A stretch of 64,000 nt of DNA from Enterococcus sp. ZJ1622. GTDB lineage: Bacteria > Bacillota > Bacilli > Lactobacillales > Enterococcaceae. Made by a program: the position numbers and the translations under genes. Within the stretch, counting starts at the first letter, position 1, and each line of letters opens with the position of its first letter. This document shows, piece after piece, positions 40,141 to 48,949 of this stretch. The stretch covers positions 38,306 through 102,305 of the forward strand of contig NZ_JAAKDW010000011.1 in assembly GCF_011038845.1 (NCBI RefSeq), in the 5' to 3' direction. The notes beneath the pieces were generated by a model, which made no database searches, had not been told where the DNA came from, and was given only the letters and a program-made list of their open reading frames with translations.

Positions 40141-41448
40141 TTATTTCTTGAATGCTTCTTCGATGATCTCTTCGTCTTTTTTCAAGCCATTGAATACTAG
40201 ATTCAAAATGATCGCTGTGATACTACTCATCACGATCCCATTCCCAGTAAACATTTGGACGGTTTGAGGCAGCTGGCTGAACAATGTCGGCATGATATTG
40301 AATCCTAGACCAAAACCGATAGAAACAGCTGCGATCAGAAGATTTTTATCATTTGTGAAATCGACTTCTAACAACATGCGAATCCCTTGGACAGCAACCA
40401 TCCCGAACATCACTAACATCCCGCCACCAAGAACAGGTTCTGGAATAATCTGTGCTAATGCACCGATTTTAGGAAACAATCCTAACACGATCAAGAAGAA
40501 GGCAGAAAAATAAATCGGCTTTCTTGTTTTGATTCCTGAAAGTTGGACTAAACCCACATTTTGAGAAAATCCTGTATAAGGAAATGTGTTGAATATCCCG
40601 CCAAGGATCACAGCTAATCCTTCTGCGCGATACCCTTTTTTCAGTTCTTCTTCGCCCACATGCTTGCCAGTGATATCTCCAAGCGCAAAATACACGCCTG
40701 TCGATTCTACCATGCTGACCATAGAGATGATGATCATCAAGAGGATGGACCAGATATCGAATGTTGGTTTACCGAAATAAAAGGGTTGGGGAACGTGGAA
40801 TAATGGTGCATCGCCAATCGCACTCAAATCGATCATCCCCATGAAAGCAGCTAAGATACTACCGCCGACTAACCCGATCAATACAGCAATCGAACGGATA
40901 AATCCTTTCGCAAGCATTTGGACACCGACGATCAGTAAAATCGTCACAAACGCAAGTAGAAGATTGGTCTTGTCACCGAAATTGGCGGCAGAGGCATCTC
41001 CTCCACCCATTTTTTCGATCGCCACGGGAATCAATGTGAGCCCGATCACCGTGATCACTGTTCCTGTCACGATTGGTGGAAACAGTTTTTTGATTTTTGA
41101 AAAGAAACCTGCGATCAGCACAACGAACACACCTGATGCAATGATCGAACCGTAAATAGCGCCGACTCCTTCATTTGTTCCGATCAAGATCAGCGGAGCC
41201 ACCGCTTGAATCGCACACCCTAATACGACCGGAAGACCGATCCCGAAAAAGCGATTCACGGTCAGCTGCAGCAGCGTAGCGAGACCACACATAAAGATAT
41301 CGATCGAAATCAGATACGTCATCTGCTCTTGATTAAACCCAAGTCCAGTACCGATCAAAAGTGGTACTGCTACTGCACCGGCATACATTGCTAATAAATG
41401 CTGGAGCCCCAGTACAGCGGCTTTTCCATTTTGTGTCTCTTTCTCCAC
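40141..41448 (-). CDS. pbuX: Xanthine permease (NCS2 family)
   Basis: 435-aa polytopic carrier with 12-14 membrane segments. NCS2 features: LLIGTGLGFNQEQMTYLISI, signature-like QNVGLVQLSGIKTRKPI, ALGDITGKHVG. Starts 2 nt after xpt, and the pair shares the guanine riboswitch, so xanthine or guanine uptake is coupled to salvage. Confidence 0.93.
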   Translation of the reverse strand: MEKETQNGKAAVLGLQHLLAMYAGAVAVPLLIGTGLGFNQEQMTYLISIDIFMCGLATLLQLTVNRFFGIGLPVVLGCAIQAVAPLILIGTNEGVGAIYGSIIASGVFVVLIAGFFSKIKKLFPPIVTGTVITVIGLTLIPVAIEKMGGGDASAANFGDKTNLLLAFVTILLIVGVQMLAKGFIRSIAVLIGLVGGSILAAFMGMIDLSAIGDAPLFHVPQPFYFGKPTFDIWSILLMIIISMVSMVESTGVYFALGDITGKHVGEEELKKGYRAEGLAVILGGIFNTFPYTGFSQNVGLVQLSGIKTRKPIYFSAFFLIVLGLFPKIGALAQIIPEPVLGGGMLVMFGMVAVQGIRMLLEVDFTNDKNLLIAAVSIGFGLGFNIMPTLFSQLPQTVQMFTGNGIVMSSITAIILNLVFNGLKKDEEIIEEAFKK

Positions 41449-41450
41449 GA

Positions 41451-42032
41451 TTATGCGTCCTCCTCAAGAAACTCCACACGTCCGTTTGACAAAGAAGCGA
41501 TCCGTGCAAGAGAGACTACTTTCAAGCCCATTTCTTCTAGAAGCTGACGGCCGTCTTGGAAAGATTTTTCGATCACGATACCGATACCTTCTACTTCTGC
41601 GCCTGCTTGCTGGCATAATTCGATCAGCCCTTTAGCAGCTTGCCCATTTGCCAGGAAGTCATCGATGATCAGTACTTTATCATCTGCTGAAAGAAACTTA
41701 CGGGAAATCGAGATCGTACTAGTCACTTGTTTCGTAAAGGAATAAACAGAAGCTGTCAATAATTCTTCATCCATCGTCAAACTCTTTGCTTTTCTTGCAA
41801 AAATCATCGGTACATTCAATTCTTTTGCGGCAAATAAAGCCGGAGCTATACCAGAAGCTTCGATTGTCACTACTTTCGTAATCCCTTGTTCTTGGAATAC
41901 TTCAGCAAAGCGTTTCCCCATCTGTTCCATCAAGAAAGGATCTACTTGGTGTGTGACAAAGTTGTCGACTTTCAATACACCTTCACCTAATACACGTCCG
42001 TCTTTTTGTATACGTTCAACTAATTCTTTCAC
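41451..42032 (-). CDS. xpt: Xanthine phosphoribosyltransferase
   Basis: 193 aa. Type I PRTase: [24 protein letters not shown] loop [20 protein letters not shown]. Length and the N-terminus [18 protein letters not shown] are typical of Xpt. Salvages xanthine to XMP. Preceded by a purine riboswitch with an attenuating terminator. Confidence 0.95.
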   Translation of the reverse strand: MKELVERIQKDGRVLGEGVLKVDNFVTHQVDPFLMEQMGKRFAEVFQEQGITKVVTIEASGIAPALFAAKELNVPMIFARKAKSLTMDEELLTASVYSFTKQVTSTISISRKFLSADDKVLIIDDFLANGQAAKGLIELCQQAGAEVEGIGIVIEKSFQDGRQLLEEMGLKVVSLARIASLSNGRVEFLEEDA

Positions 42033-42123
42033 TTTATCTGCTCCTTTTCATTTATTGATACCTAACTTTTTCAAAGAAAGTCTGTTGTTTCCTGCTAGTA
42101 AGGCGAAAACTGCTTTCTCTAAC

Positions 42124-42165
42124 GAAAAAACACCCTTTCACTCTATAATAAGTAAAAAAGGGTGT
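42124..42165 (-). terminator. Riboswitch-controlled terminator upstream of xpt
   Basis: Minus strand stem ACACCCTTT / AAAGGGTGT followed by TTTTTT, between the aptamer and xpt. Ligand binding should favour it. Confidence 0.85.
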
Positions 42166-42180
42166 AATAGCCACTCTTTT

Positions 42181-42245
42181 ACTTATAGTCCAGCATTTAC
42201 GGCACTGGCTAGAAACTGTCATCCTTATCATGACGATATATAAGT
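42181..42245 (-). promoter_or_regulatory. Purine (guanine-class) riboswitch aptamer
   Basis: Minus strand: P1 ACTTATA/TATAAGT; P2 GTCAT with loop GATAAGG and ATGAC; J2/3 with TTTCTA; P3 CCAG/CTGG with loop TGCCGTAAATG; J3/1 GGACTAT. The discriminating base in J3/1 is C (ACTAT), which pairs with guanine; adenine aptamers have U (ATTAT). Controls xpt-pbuX. Confidence 0.93.
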
Positions 42246-42252
42246 AGTTATG

Positions 42253-42274
42253 TAAAACTAAATAACAATGTCAA
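42253..42274 (-). promoter_or_regulatory. xpt promoter
   Basis: TTGACA at 42274-42269, 16-bp spacer, weak -10 CATAAC at 42252-42247, just upstream of the aptamer. Confidence 0.5.
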
Positions 42275-42316
42275 AAAATGGTGCGTTCACAGGCTGTTGT
42301 TCGTCTATTTGAATAA

Positions 42317-42358
42317 GTAGTGTTGTTTCAAATATTGAAAATAGTCTAACACTACTTT
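42317..42358. repeat. Nested palindrome
   Basis: Perfect 10-bp arms AAGTAGTGTT / AACACTACTT enclose a second palindrome TTTCAA-ATA-TTGAAA. No T-run follows, so it is not a clear terminator. The surrounding 42275-42440 stretch contains no gene. Confidence 0.55.
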
Positions 42359-42440
42359 CTGAAACTGACAACTTAGTTTCACTTATTTTTTTTAAAATCT
42401 AATATTTTTAATCTTTTTGTCTGGTTTGTTCGGTATTTTC

Positions 42441-42485
42441 TAAAAAGAAAAGGAAAGACGGGAAAAATAAATCCCCGTCCTTCCT
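42441..42485 (-). terminator. Terminator of the CUT1 sugar operon
   Basis: AGGAAGGACGGG / CCCGTCTTTCCT stem with an AT loop and T-rich tail on the minus strand. Confidence 0.85.
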
Positions 42486-42536
42486 CTATTCCTACGCTTG
42501 AACAAATAGCGCTCAACTGTAACTGTCTCTTTAAGG

Positions 42537-43826
42537 CTATGGACATATCGTCAGCAGATCTTTGACAGTAACCGCCTGCCCTGATGCGATCGAACGGTTT
42601 GCCGCTATCCCTGTCAGGATCGACATCGTCCCATCGATATGCGTGGCTGCACGTTGCCATGGGTCAAATTCCGGTATCCCGAACAGATCATTCAATAAAA
42701 TCGGGTCGCCGCCGCCATGACCGCCTTCGCGCTGTTCGATCGCTAATTCATAAGGTTTGCCGAACATCGGATGGACGACGATAGCATGCACTTCCAGCGC
42801 TCCTTCGTCTTCTTTGCTCCCTCCGGCATTTATATAGGATTTCTCTACGACCTTCATTTCGATCCGCCCTTTACTGCCGTTAAAGGAAACATTGAATCCT
42901 TCCCAAGGCATGTAGGCGTTCAATGAATAAGTGAGGATCGTCCCGGATTCGTATTTCACTGTTACCCCTAACGTGTCTTCAATAGATACCTCGTCAGAAA
43001 AGACGCTTCGATCCCGGATATAACCGCTATCTTTCTCTGCCTTCAGATACATTTCCCGAAGCTCTTCATTAGCTTCCAGATCTATAGCGAAAGGATCAGC
43101 TGACTTTGCAGGATCTTCTAAGTTTCTGCTGTAAAAACGTTCTTCTCCACGTTTTTCTGCATTGTGCATGCCATAAAAATTCAAATCACCAAAAGCGAAC
43201 ACTTTCTTCGGCTGGCTATCGAGCCAAAAATTGACTAGATCGAAATGATGGGTGGATTTATGCACCAACAATCCGCCGCTATTGTATTTGTTCCGATGCC
43301 ACCTTCTGAAGTAGTCTGCACCGTGCTGCGTGTTCAATAGCCATTCGAAATGGATGGAATAGACTTCTCCGATCACGCCTTCATGCAATAGTTCCTTGAT
43401 TTTCGTATTATGGGGCGCATACCGATAATTGAACGTGACGCGCAAGGAACAACCCGTTCTTTTTTGTACGTCCAAGATCGCTTCTGCTTTTTCTTCATCG
43501 ATCGTCAATGGTTTTTCGCAAATGACATCATAACCTTTTTCCATTGAGCGTATGATATAGTCATGATGGACACGATCGACCGCTGTGATAATCACACAAT
43601 CTGGATCGATTTCGTCCAGCATTTTTTCAAATTCGAAATGTTTATAGGTCGGGACTTTTGCCTGTCCGTATTTTTCTGAAATCAGACGATTCGCATAGTC
43701 CATTCTTGTTTGCGAGATGTCGCAAAACCCTGCTAATTCACTGGTCTGGCTATACGTTGAAGCAATGGATTCATAAAAGAATCTCGCGCGTCCGCCAACA
43801 CCGACTTGTACATATCTTTTTTTCAT
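42537..43826 (-). CDS. Gfo/Idh/MocA-family oxidoreductase
   Basis: 429 aa. Rossmann start RYVQVGVGGRARFFYESIA, then VIITAVDRVHHDYIIRSMEK and the conserved EKPLTIDEEKA (substrate-binding Lys in EKP). C-terminal Gfo/Idh fold with HKSTHHFDLVNFWL. Probably oxidises, reduces or hydrolyses a sugar or glycoside NAD-dependently; the substrate is unknown. Last gene of the CUT1 transporter operon, overlapping the YesL-like gene by 4 nt, so its substrate is likely the imported sugar. Confidence 0.9.
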   Translation of the reverse strand: MKKRYVQVGVGGRARFFYESIASTYSQTSELAGFCDISQTRMDYANRLISEKYGQAKVPTYKHFEFEKMLDEIDPDCVIITAVDRVHHDYIIRSMEKGYDVICEKPLTIDEEKAEAILDVQKRTGCSLRVTFNYRYAPHNTKIKELLHEGVIGEVYSIHFEWLLNTQHGADYFRRWHRNKYNSGGLLVHKSTHHFDLVNFWLDSQPKKVFAFGDLNFYGMHNAEKRGEERFYSRNLEDPAKSADPFAIDLEANEELREMYLKAEKDSGYIRDRSVFSDEVSIEDTLGVTVKYESGTILTYSLNAYMPWEGFNVSFNGSKGRIEMKVVEKSYINAGGSKEDEGALEVHAIVVHPMFGKPYELAIEQREGGHGGGDPILLNDLFGIPEFDPWQRAATHIDGTMSILTGIAANRSIASGQAVTVKDLLTICP

Positions 43827-44446
43827 TCTGGTCTCTTCTCCCTTGAGTTTATTTTATAGGCTGCAACGAACGGCAGGCCCGGATACAAAAGCAGCAGTAA
43901 AAACGGATGATACTCATACAGCCATAAAAAAATGGCTGTCATTCCTACATAACAGAGGTTCCCTTTGATATCTTTTGTCAATAAATGGAGATTCTTCAGC
44001 AGTTTACGATGGATAGATTCCTGTTCATCTCCTTCATAGACTTCGAACATCGTCGTACTACAACTGTGAAACGACAAAATAGCCAAGTAAAGAAACATCG
44101 GCAAAGACAAAGGAAATTGCAAGATCTTCACAAAATAATACATATCTAGTAGTAAGAGAAACGCACTCAACTGAAAAACCACATTCACTTTTGTTAGTTG
44201 TTTCACTAATTTTTTAGTGATGTCTCTTTTCACTTCAGATAGATAAGCGACGATGAGATACGAACAGAGAAACATCGAAAGAGCGTAAATAAACAGAGCA
44301 AGCCACACTGGAATCTCCATCCCATACATCCATAAGCCTGCGATAAGAACAAGGAACACACTATTACCTATCAGGCTTGCCACCAGTACTTTACACATCA
44401 GCTCATTCAGTTTATACAAGAATAATTCTTCAATCGGCTTCTTCAT
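43823..44446 (-). CDS. YesL-like (DUF624) membrane protein
   Basis: 207 aa, five or six membrane segments with short loops. Length, topology and position after two CUT1 permeases fit the YesL/DUF624 family, often found with Firmicutes glycan-import operons. Function unknown. Overlaps the oxidoreductase gene by 4 nt. Confidence 0.78.
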   Translation of the reverse strand: MKKPIEELFLYKLNELMCKVLVASLIGNSVFLVLIAGLWMYGMEIPVWLALFIYALSMFLCSYLIVAYLSEVKRDITKKLVKQLTKVNVVFQLSAFLLLLDMYYFVKILQFPLSLPMFLYLAILSFHSCSTTMFEVYEGDEQESIHRKLLKNLHLLTKDIKGNLCYVGMTAIFLWLYEYHPFLLLLLYPGLPFVAAYKINSREKRPE

Positions 44447-44453
44447 TTTTTAC

Positions 44454-45299
44454 CTAATCCTTCAATCCGCTTGTACTGATCCCTTGAACCAGATATTTAT
44501 TGAAGAACAAGAAGATCAGGAAAACAGGCAGCAGTGACAAAGTCGACATCGCGAACATACTGGCGTAAGTCGTGCTTGATCCAGCATCCGCGAATAATTT
44601 GATTGCGATCGAAACAGTATAGGTTCTTGGTCTGTTCAAATAAATCAGCGGACCCATGAAATCATCCCATTTCCAGTAAAACTGAATGATGATCGTGGTA
44701 ATGATCGCTGGTTTCAGCAACGGAAAGATGATCTTCGTGAATACACTGTACTTGCTACATCCATCAATGATCGCCGATTCATCAAGTTCTTTCGGAATGC
44801 TGATCATGAACTGCATGATCTGATAGATAAAGAACGCTTGACCAAAGAAATGCGGCAGGATCAATGGAATATAAGTACCTACTAAATTCAACTGGTTATA
44901 AATAATGAATTGAGGGATCAGAATCACTTGAGTAGGGATCATCATCGTCACAAGCATCACGATGAACCAGAAACGTCTTCCTTTAAAATCGATCCTTGAT
45001 AGAGCATATGCAATACAAGTCGAACTTAGTACCGTTGCAGCAGTTGCTGTCGCTGAGATGATAAAGGAATTTTTGAAAAACGTGAAAAAGGAGATCCCAG
45101 CAAAACCAGCCCAACCGTCCGCGTAGTTCTGCCATTGAAATTCTTGAGGTATCAAATTCAGCGAACCGCTTAATATCTCATTGTCTGTTTTAAATGAACC
45201 AGAGATCATCCACAAAACCGGATAGATCATAATCAGTCCTAAAAACAGGATGAAGGCGTATTGGATAGCTTTTCTTACATTTTTTTTCATCTGCTCCAC
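44454..45299 (-). CDS. CUT1 sugar ABC permease (MalG/LacG type)
   Basis: 281 aa, six membrane segments. The ATPase-contact EAA loop is ELDESAIIDGCSKYSVFTKI. Second permease of the pair, 6 nt after the first. No ATPase gene lies in the operon, so it must use a shared MsmX/MsmK-type ATPase. Confidence 0.92.
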   Translation of the reverse strand: MEQMKKNVRKAIQYAFILFLGLIMIYPVLWMISGSFKTDNEILSGSLNLIPQEFQWQNYADGWAGFAGISFFTFFKNSFIISATATAATVLSSTCIAYALSRIDFKGRRFWFIVMLVTMMIPTQVILIPQFIIYNQLNLVGTYIPLILPHFFGQAFFIYQIMQFMISIPKELDESAIIDGCSKYSVFTKIIFPLLKPAIITTIIIQFYWKWDDFMGPLIYLNRPRTYTVSIAIKLFADAGSSTTYASMFAMSTLSLLPVFLIFLFFNKYLVQGISTSGLKD

Positions 45300-45305
45300 T
45301 CCTCA

Positions 45306-46190
45306 CTATACGACGACCCATTTTTTTGATGACTTGAAGATTAGAAATGTGACAAAACTCATGATGATCAGCATCACCCATGAGATCGCGCTCGCATAGC
45401 CCATCGAGTTGAAGGAGAATGCCTGATTGTAAACATATAGCGCGTAAAAATTAGTGGCATCATTCGGCCCACCCTGCGTGATGATATATGCCTGCGTAAA
45501 CGACATGAAAGCCGCAATCGTCTGCATGATCAGATTGTATAAAATGATTGGAGACAGCATCGGCAGCGTAATCTTAAAAAACAACTGGAATTTATTCGCT
45601 CCATCGATTTCTGCCGCCTCATAGTAAGACATCGGAATCTCTTTGATCCCTGCTGCAAAAATGATCATCGCCGATCCAAACTGCCAAGCAGACATCAATA
45701 CGAGCGGGATCATCACTAGTTTCTGGTCACCGAACCACGAAAGAGCCGGCATGCCTAGCTGGCCTAAAAAGATGTTTATCAGACCCTCTTTTGAAAAAAG
45801 TTCTTTCCATACCAATGCGATTGAAATGCTACCGCCAATCAGACTGGGGATATAATACAATGAGCGGAAAATCGTCGTCCCTTTGATATCCCTTGTCAAT
45901 ACGTAAGCAATCAGCAAACCGAAAATCAGCTTCGCAGGTACAGAAACCAAGACATAAAGAAAAGTCACCTTGATCGAATTGAGAAACCGTTCGTCATTGA
46001 ACATCTTCAAATAATTATCTATCCCGATCCAAGAGACAGGATTCCCTAAGCGATAATCGGTAAAGGAATAATAAAGTGAAAGAGCCATAGGGATCACTGT
46101 GATCAACAAGAAACCGGCAATAAACGGAGAAGCGAATACATAGCCGACCACTTGATCCTTATAGATCATTTTCTTGAACTTCTCTTTCAT
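45306..46190 (-). CDS. CUT1 sugar ABC permease (MalF/LacF type)
   Basis: 294 aa, six membrane segments; VVGYVFASPFIAGFLLITVI at the N-terminus, EAA loop SYYEAAEIDGANKFQLFFKI. 18 nt after the binding-protein gene. Confidence 0.92.
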   Translation of the reverse strand: MKEKFKKMIYKDQVVGYVFASPFIAGFLLITVIPMALSLYYSFTDYRLGNPVSWIGIDNYLKMFNDERFLNSIKVTFLYVLVSVPAKLIFGLLIAYVLTRDIKGTTIFRSLYYIPSLIGGSISIALVWKELFSKEGLINIFLGQLGMPALSWFGDQKLVMIPLVLMSAWQFGSAMIIFAAGIKEIPMSYYEAAEIDGANKFQLFFKITLPMLSPIILYNLIMQTIAAFMSFTQAYIITQGGPNDATNFYALYVYNQAFSFNSMGYASAISWVMLIIMSFVTFLIFKSSKKWVVV

Positions 46191-46208
46191 TTTGTCGTCG
46201 CCTCCCGT

Positions 46209-47489
46209 TTATTCTAATAGGCGTGAAGCAAAATCAAACATGCTCTCTGCCGCTTCTTGTGCCGTCATTTCTTCGTAAATCACTTTATCGACCAAAAGAT
46301 TGTACTGATCTTGGATCTCAGGGTTCAGCGGACTGTCGAACACATTGATCTCTCCATTGTCCAGTTCAGAAACCATTTCCAGATAATCAAATGTCGCTTG
46401 GAGCGTCTCGTCGCCGTCTTCTGCTAATTGTTCGCGTATCTTCGACATGATTGGTACCCCACGTTCACCTTTTAGGATCTGGTTTGCTTCTTCGCTATTC
46501 TGGAAGAAGTCGATGAATTTAGCTGCTTCTTCTTTATGTTTGGAATTTTTGGACACACTCAGCATTTGAGAAGACCGCAATGGGATACCTGATTCCCCAT
46601 CTGTTTTTCTTCGAGGCGGGTTGATCAATCCGATTTCCATCTCTTCAGGTGCACCTGCTAAAATCTCCGTCAATTGATTGCTCGACAAGAAAACCATAGC
46701 AGCTTTCTCATCCCTCACCGCTTGAAAAGACAGATCTGTGGTACTTGCAAACCCGCCAGGTTCTGGATGTGCTCCTTTTTTCACAAGATTTTTACGCAAT
46801 TCAAAGAAATCCTTGAGATGATCCGGTTCATCAAATCCTAGACTGCTGGACAAGTCCTTTCGATTATAAAAATTCAGTCCTTTTTCTACTTGCGGTATCT
46901 GGATGATGCATCCTACGATGAAATCTTCGAACCTGGAGATAGCATACATCCCTAGTTCCTCTCTTATCCGATAGCTGATCTGCTCAAATTCGTCCCATGT
47001 CCAATTCGACGATGGTTCAGGGATCCCTAGTTGAGTGAACACTTCTTTGTTGTAAGCGATCGCAAAAGAATTGACGCCGTTTGAAAGGCCGACGAGCTGA
47101 TCATCATACGTGGTCGTAGCCAGATAAGTCTCATCTGTGTCCGAAACATCGATGATCCCTTTTTCCACATATTCATCCAGCGGTTCGATTTGATTGATAT
47201 ATTGCGGAAACTGGTTGTTCAACTGGAAAATGTCCCAAATGTCATTCGAAGCTGCTAAAGTCCCAAGTTTGGTATAGTAACCTTCATAATCATAAAATTC
47301 ATATTCGATCGAGACATGCGGATTTTCTTTTTCATACATCTCGATGACTTGGACTGTCGCGTCATGGCGAACTTGCGAACCCCACCACGCCATGTTCAAC
47401 TGGACTTTTTCCTCCTCCTTGTTTCCACATGCAGCCAAAAAACTTGAGACGAATACCACAGCTAAGAAAAGTTTTACTTTGTTTTTCAT
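46209..47489 (-). CDS. CUT1 extracellular sugar-binding lipoprotein
   Basis: 426 aa from ATG 47489 (MKNKVKLFLAVVFVSSF), lipobox LAAC; an upstream in-frame GTG lies in the Shine-Dalgarno region. Type II binding fold (LNMAWWGSQVRHDATVQVIE, SNGVNSFAIAYNKEVF). The family is UgpB/MalE-like and broad (oligosaccharides). First gene of the operon; a long regulated leader lies upstream. Confidence 0.92.
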   Translation of the reverse strand: MKNKVKLFLAVVFVSSFLAACGNKEEEKVQLNMAWWGSQVRHDATVQVIEMYEKENPHVSIEYEFYDYEGYYTKLGTLAASNDIWDIFQLNNQFPQYINQIEPLDEYVEKGIIDVSDTDETYLATTTYDDQLVGLSNGVNSFAIAYNKEVFTQLGIPEPSSNWTWDEFEQISYRIREELGMYAISRFEDFIVGCIIQIPQVEKGLNFYNRKDLSSSLGFDEPDHLKDFFELRKNLVKKGAHPEPGGFASTTDLSFQAVRDEKAAMVFLSSNQLTEILAGAPEEMEIGLINPPRRKTDGESGIPLRSSQMLSVSKNSKHKEEAAKFIDFFQNSEEANQILKGERGVPIMSKIREQLAEDGDETLQATFDYLEMVSELDNGEINVFDSPLNPEIQDQYNLLVDKVIYEEMTAQEAAESMFDFASRLLE

Positions 47490-47548
47490 CCTCTTTCCCT
47501 CTTTCACATTCTTTTAGGCTCATATTTCCATCTAAAATTTGTATTTCT

Positions 47549-47568
47549 TTTCACATAACAGCGTGAAA
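47549..47568 (-). promoter_or_regulatory. Palindromic operator candidate upstream of the CUT1 operon
   Basis: TTTCAC-N8-GTGAAA, about 60 nt before the binding-protein ATG. It could be bound by a LacI- or GntR-type regulator encoded elsewhere. No clear promoter hexamers adjacent. Confidence 0.4.
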
Positions 47569-47740
47569 CACACTCTCGTCTGATTTGATTGCTTCGCTGT
47601 CCTCCAATCACCCTTGATGTAAAATAGAAACAAGGCTTGCCCGTTTATTTCGCCTCTCGATCAAGAATGGATGCTTTTTGCTTCAGAATATCAGTTGTTC
47701 TTCTTCCATTCGTCCACTTCGTAATCGTTTGGCAAATAAC

Positions 47741-47774
47741 AAAAAAGGATATCGGACGGCTGTCCAATATCCTT
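47741..47774 (-). terminator. Intrinsic terminator in the CUT1 operon leader
   Basis: Minus strand AAGGATATTGGAC / GTCCGATATCCTT followed by a T-run. It lies between the promoter at ~48000 and the binding-protein gene, so it either ends a separate small RNA or attenuates the operon. Confidence 0.78.
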
Positions 47775-47879
47775 GACATAGCTAAATAAGCACGCTTCGA
47801 AATGTACACTTCCCCTTTGAAAACATGACAAAAATGCCTAGTAATCCTGCATAAAATCAGGTACAATATACACGTCGAT

Positions 47880-47984
47880 GCACAAGCATTGACTATGGCA
47901 ACTTGATTGGTCAGTTCCCGCTGACTTATCAAGGCCCTGGCTCTTAGCTGCTACTAAGGATCAGGGTGCCTTTTTTTCGTTTCT
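47880..47984 (+). ncRNA. Structured small RNA candidate with intrinsic terminator
   Basis: The plus strand forms CTTGATTGGTCAG / CTGACTTATCAAG (47911-47937) and then a strong terminator, GGCCCTGGCTCTTAG / CTAAGGATCAGGGTGCC plus TTTTTTT (47934-47984). A -10-like TACAAT lies near 47863, but no good -35. No protein gene fits. It is antisense to the first ~100 nt of the minus-strand leader. The boundaries are estimates. Confidence 0.45.
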
Positions 47985-47995
47985 ATTTGTTTTTC

Positions 47996-48024
47996 ATTTT
48001 ATAGAAAGCGCTTTAACAAATCAA
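47996..48024 (-). promoter_or_regulatory. Minus-strand promoter with cre-like spacer
   Basis: TTGATT (48024-48019), 17-bp spacer, TAAAAT (48001-47996). The spacer contains GTTAAAGCGCTTTC, with the AAAGCGCTTT core typical of CcpA sites. Transcription would run leftward into the hairpins and the terminator at 47741. Confidence 0.6.
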
Positions 48025-48160
48025 GCTTATTTTCGAAAAAAATAATTTAATAACAATACTATACTCTTGCTTTTAATATAGCCACTATAAAAAAACAAAA
48101 AATCTTTCATTCTCTCACCATTGGCTACTCGGTTTAGCTTCTTGGCTCTTCAAATAGAAC

Positions 48161-48202
48161 AAAAAAAGAAAACTGGAACAAAAGAGCGAGCCTCTTTCCA
48201 GA
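48161..48202 (-). terminator. Terminator after the TIM-barrel gene
   Basis: CTGGAAAGAGG / CTCTTTTGTTCCAG stem, T-rich tail on the minus strand, 40 nt after the gene. The rest of 48025-48243 shows no gene. Confidence 0.72.
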
Positions 48203-48243
48203 TTTCTTTTTTGCTGTTTTTACTTGTTCTATTTTATTTACTT

Positions 48244-48930
48244 TCATGCTCCATGATCGCTTTTTTCAGTCTTCCGGTATTTTTCCATTTTACGACTGAA
48301 AAGTTCGCCACTGCTAGGTGGTGTGTACGTGATCGCATTCGCCCCTGCTTCGATCGTTTCTAAAATACTTTCTTCAGTAGGTCCGCCTGTAGCGATAATC
48401 GGAAGTTCTGGATATTTTTGTCGAAAATAACGGACAGCAGCTGCTGTTTCTTTTCCTGCACTGATATTGATGATCGAGATCCCTGCTTCAAGCTTTTCAT
48501 CGATTTTTGTGTACTTGGACGTCACTGTACTGATCACTGGAATATCGACCACCTGACAAACTTCTTGGACTGTTTCCAGAGGCGTTGGCCCATTCAAGAC
48601 CACACCTAATGATCCTTGCGCTTCAGCAAACATACTCATATAAGAAGAACGCGCTCCTTGGGTCAGCCCGCCACCTACACCTGAGAAAACCGGTATATCC
48701 GCAGCTTCGATGATGCTTTTCGTGATTGCCGGGTGTGGTGTGAATGGATACACAGCAATAACTGCATTCGCATTGGTGTTCCTGATGATTGCGATATCTG
48801 TAGTGAAGATGATCGAACGGATCATCTTACCGAAAATCTTGATCCCGCTTGCTTTCAAAATGACTTCAGGAACTTTGACGATATCCTTGCGCAATTCTGT
48901 CATGATTTCCGGAATAAATTGTTCTGCCAT
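48244..48930 (-). CDS. TIM-barrel protein of unknown activity
   Basis: 228 aa from an ATG with GGAGTGGAAAC upstream. Beta-strand/phosphate-loop patterns AVIAVYPFTPHP, IPVFSGVGGGLTQG, LGVVLNGPTPLETVQEV, ISIINISAGKETAAA and LPIIATGGPTEESI match (beta/alpha)8 phosphate-binding barrels (IMPDH/NanE/PRAI-like), often annotated only as 'hydrolase'. The C-terminal GGPT would be the phosphate site. Substrate unknown. It begins a group of envelope genes, but a functional link is not evident. Confidence 0.7.
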   Translation of the reverse strand: MAEQFIPEIMTELRKDIVKVPEVILKASGIKIFGKMIRSIIFTTDIAIIRNTNANAVIAVYPFTPHPAITKSIIEAADIPVFSGVGGGLTQGARSSYMSMFAEAQGSLGVVLNGPTPLETVQEVCQVVDIPVISTVTSKYTKIDEKLEAGISIINISAGKETAAAVRYFRQKYPELPIIATGGPTEESILETIEAGANAITYTPPSSGELFSRKMEKYRKTEKSDHGA

Positions 48931-48949
48931 GTTTCCACTCCTTTTTTAT

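Noticed and set aside
47645..47932. A 95-codon minus-strand frame
   Set aside because: It runs through the intrinsic terminator at 47741-47774 and overlaps RNA hairpins; its TTG start has no ribosome site.
47880..47984. T-box or known riboswitch ahead of the CUT1 operon
   Set aside because: No GGGTGGNACC motif or other recognised aptamer core; and the strong terminator is on the opposite strand to the operon.
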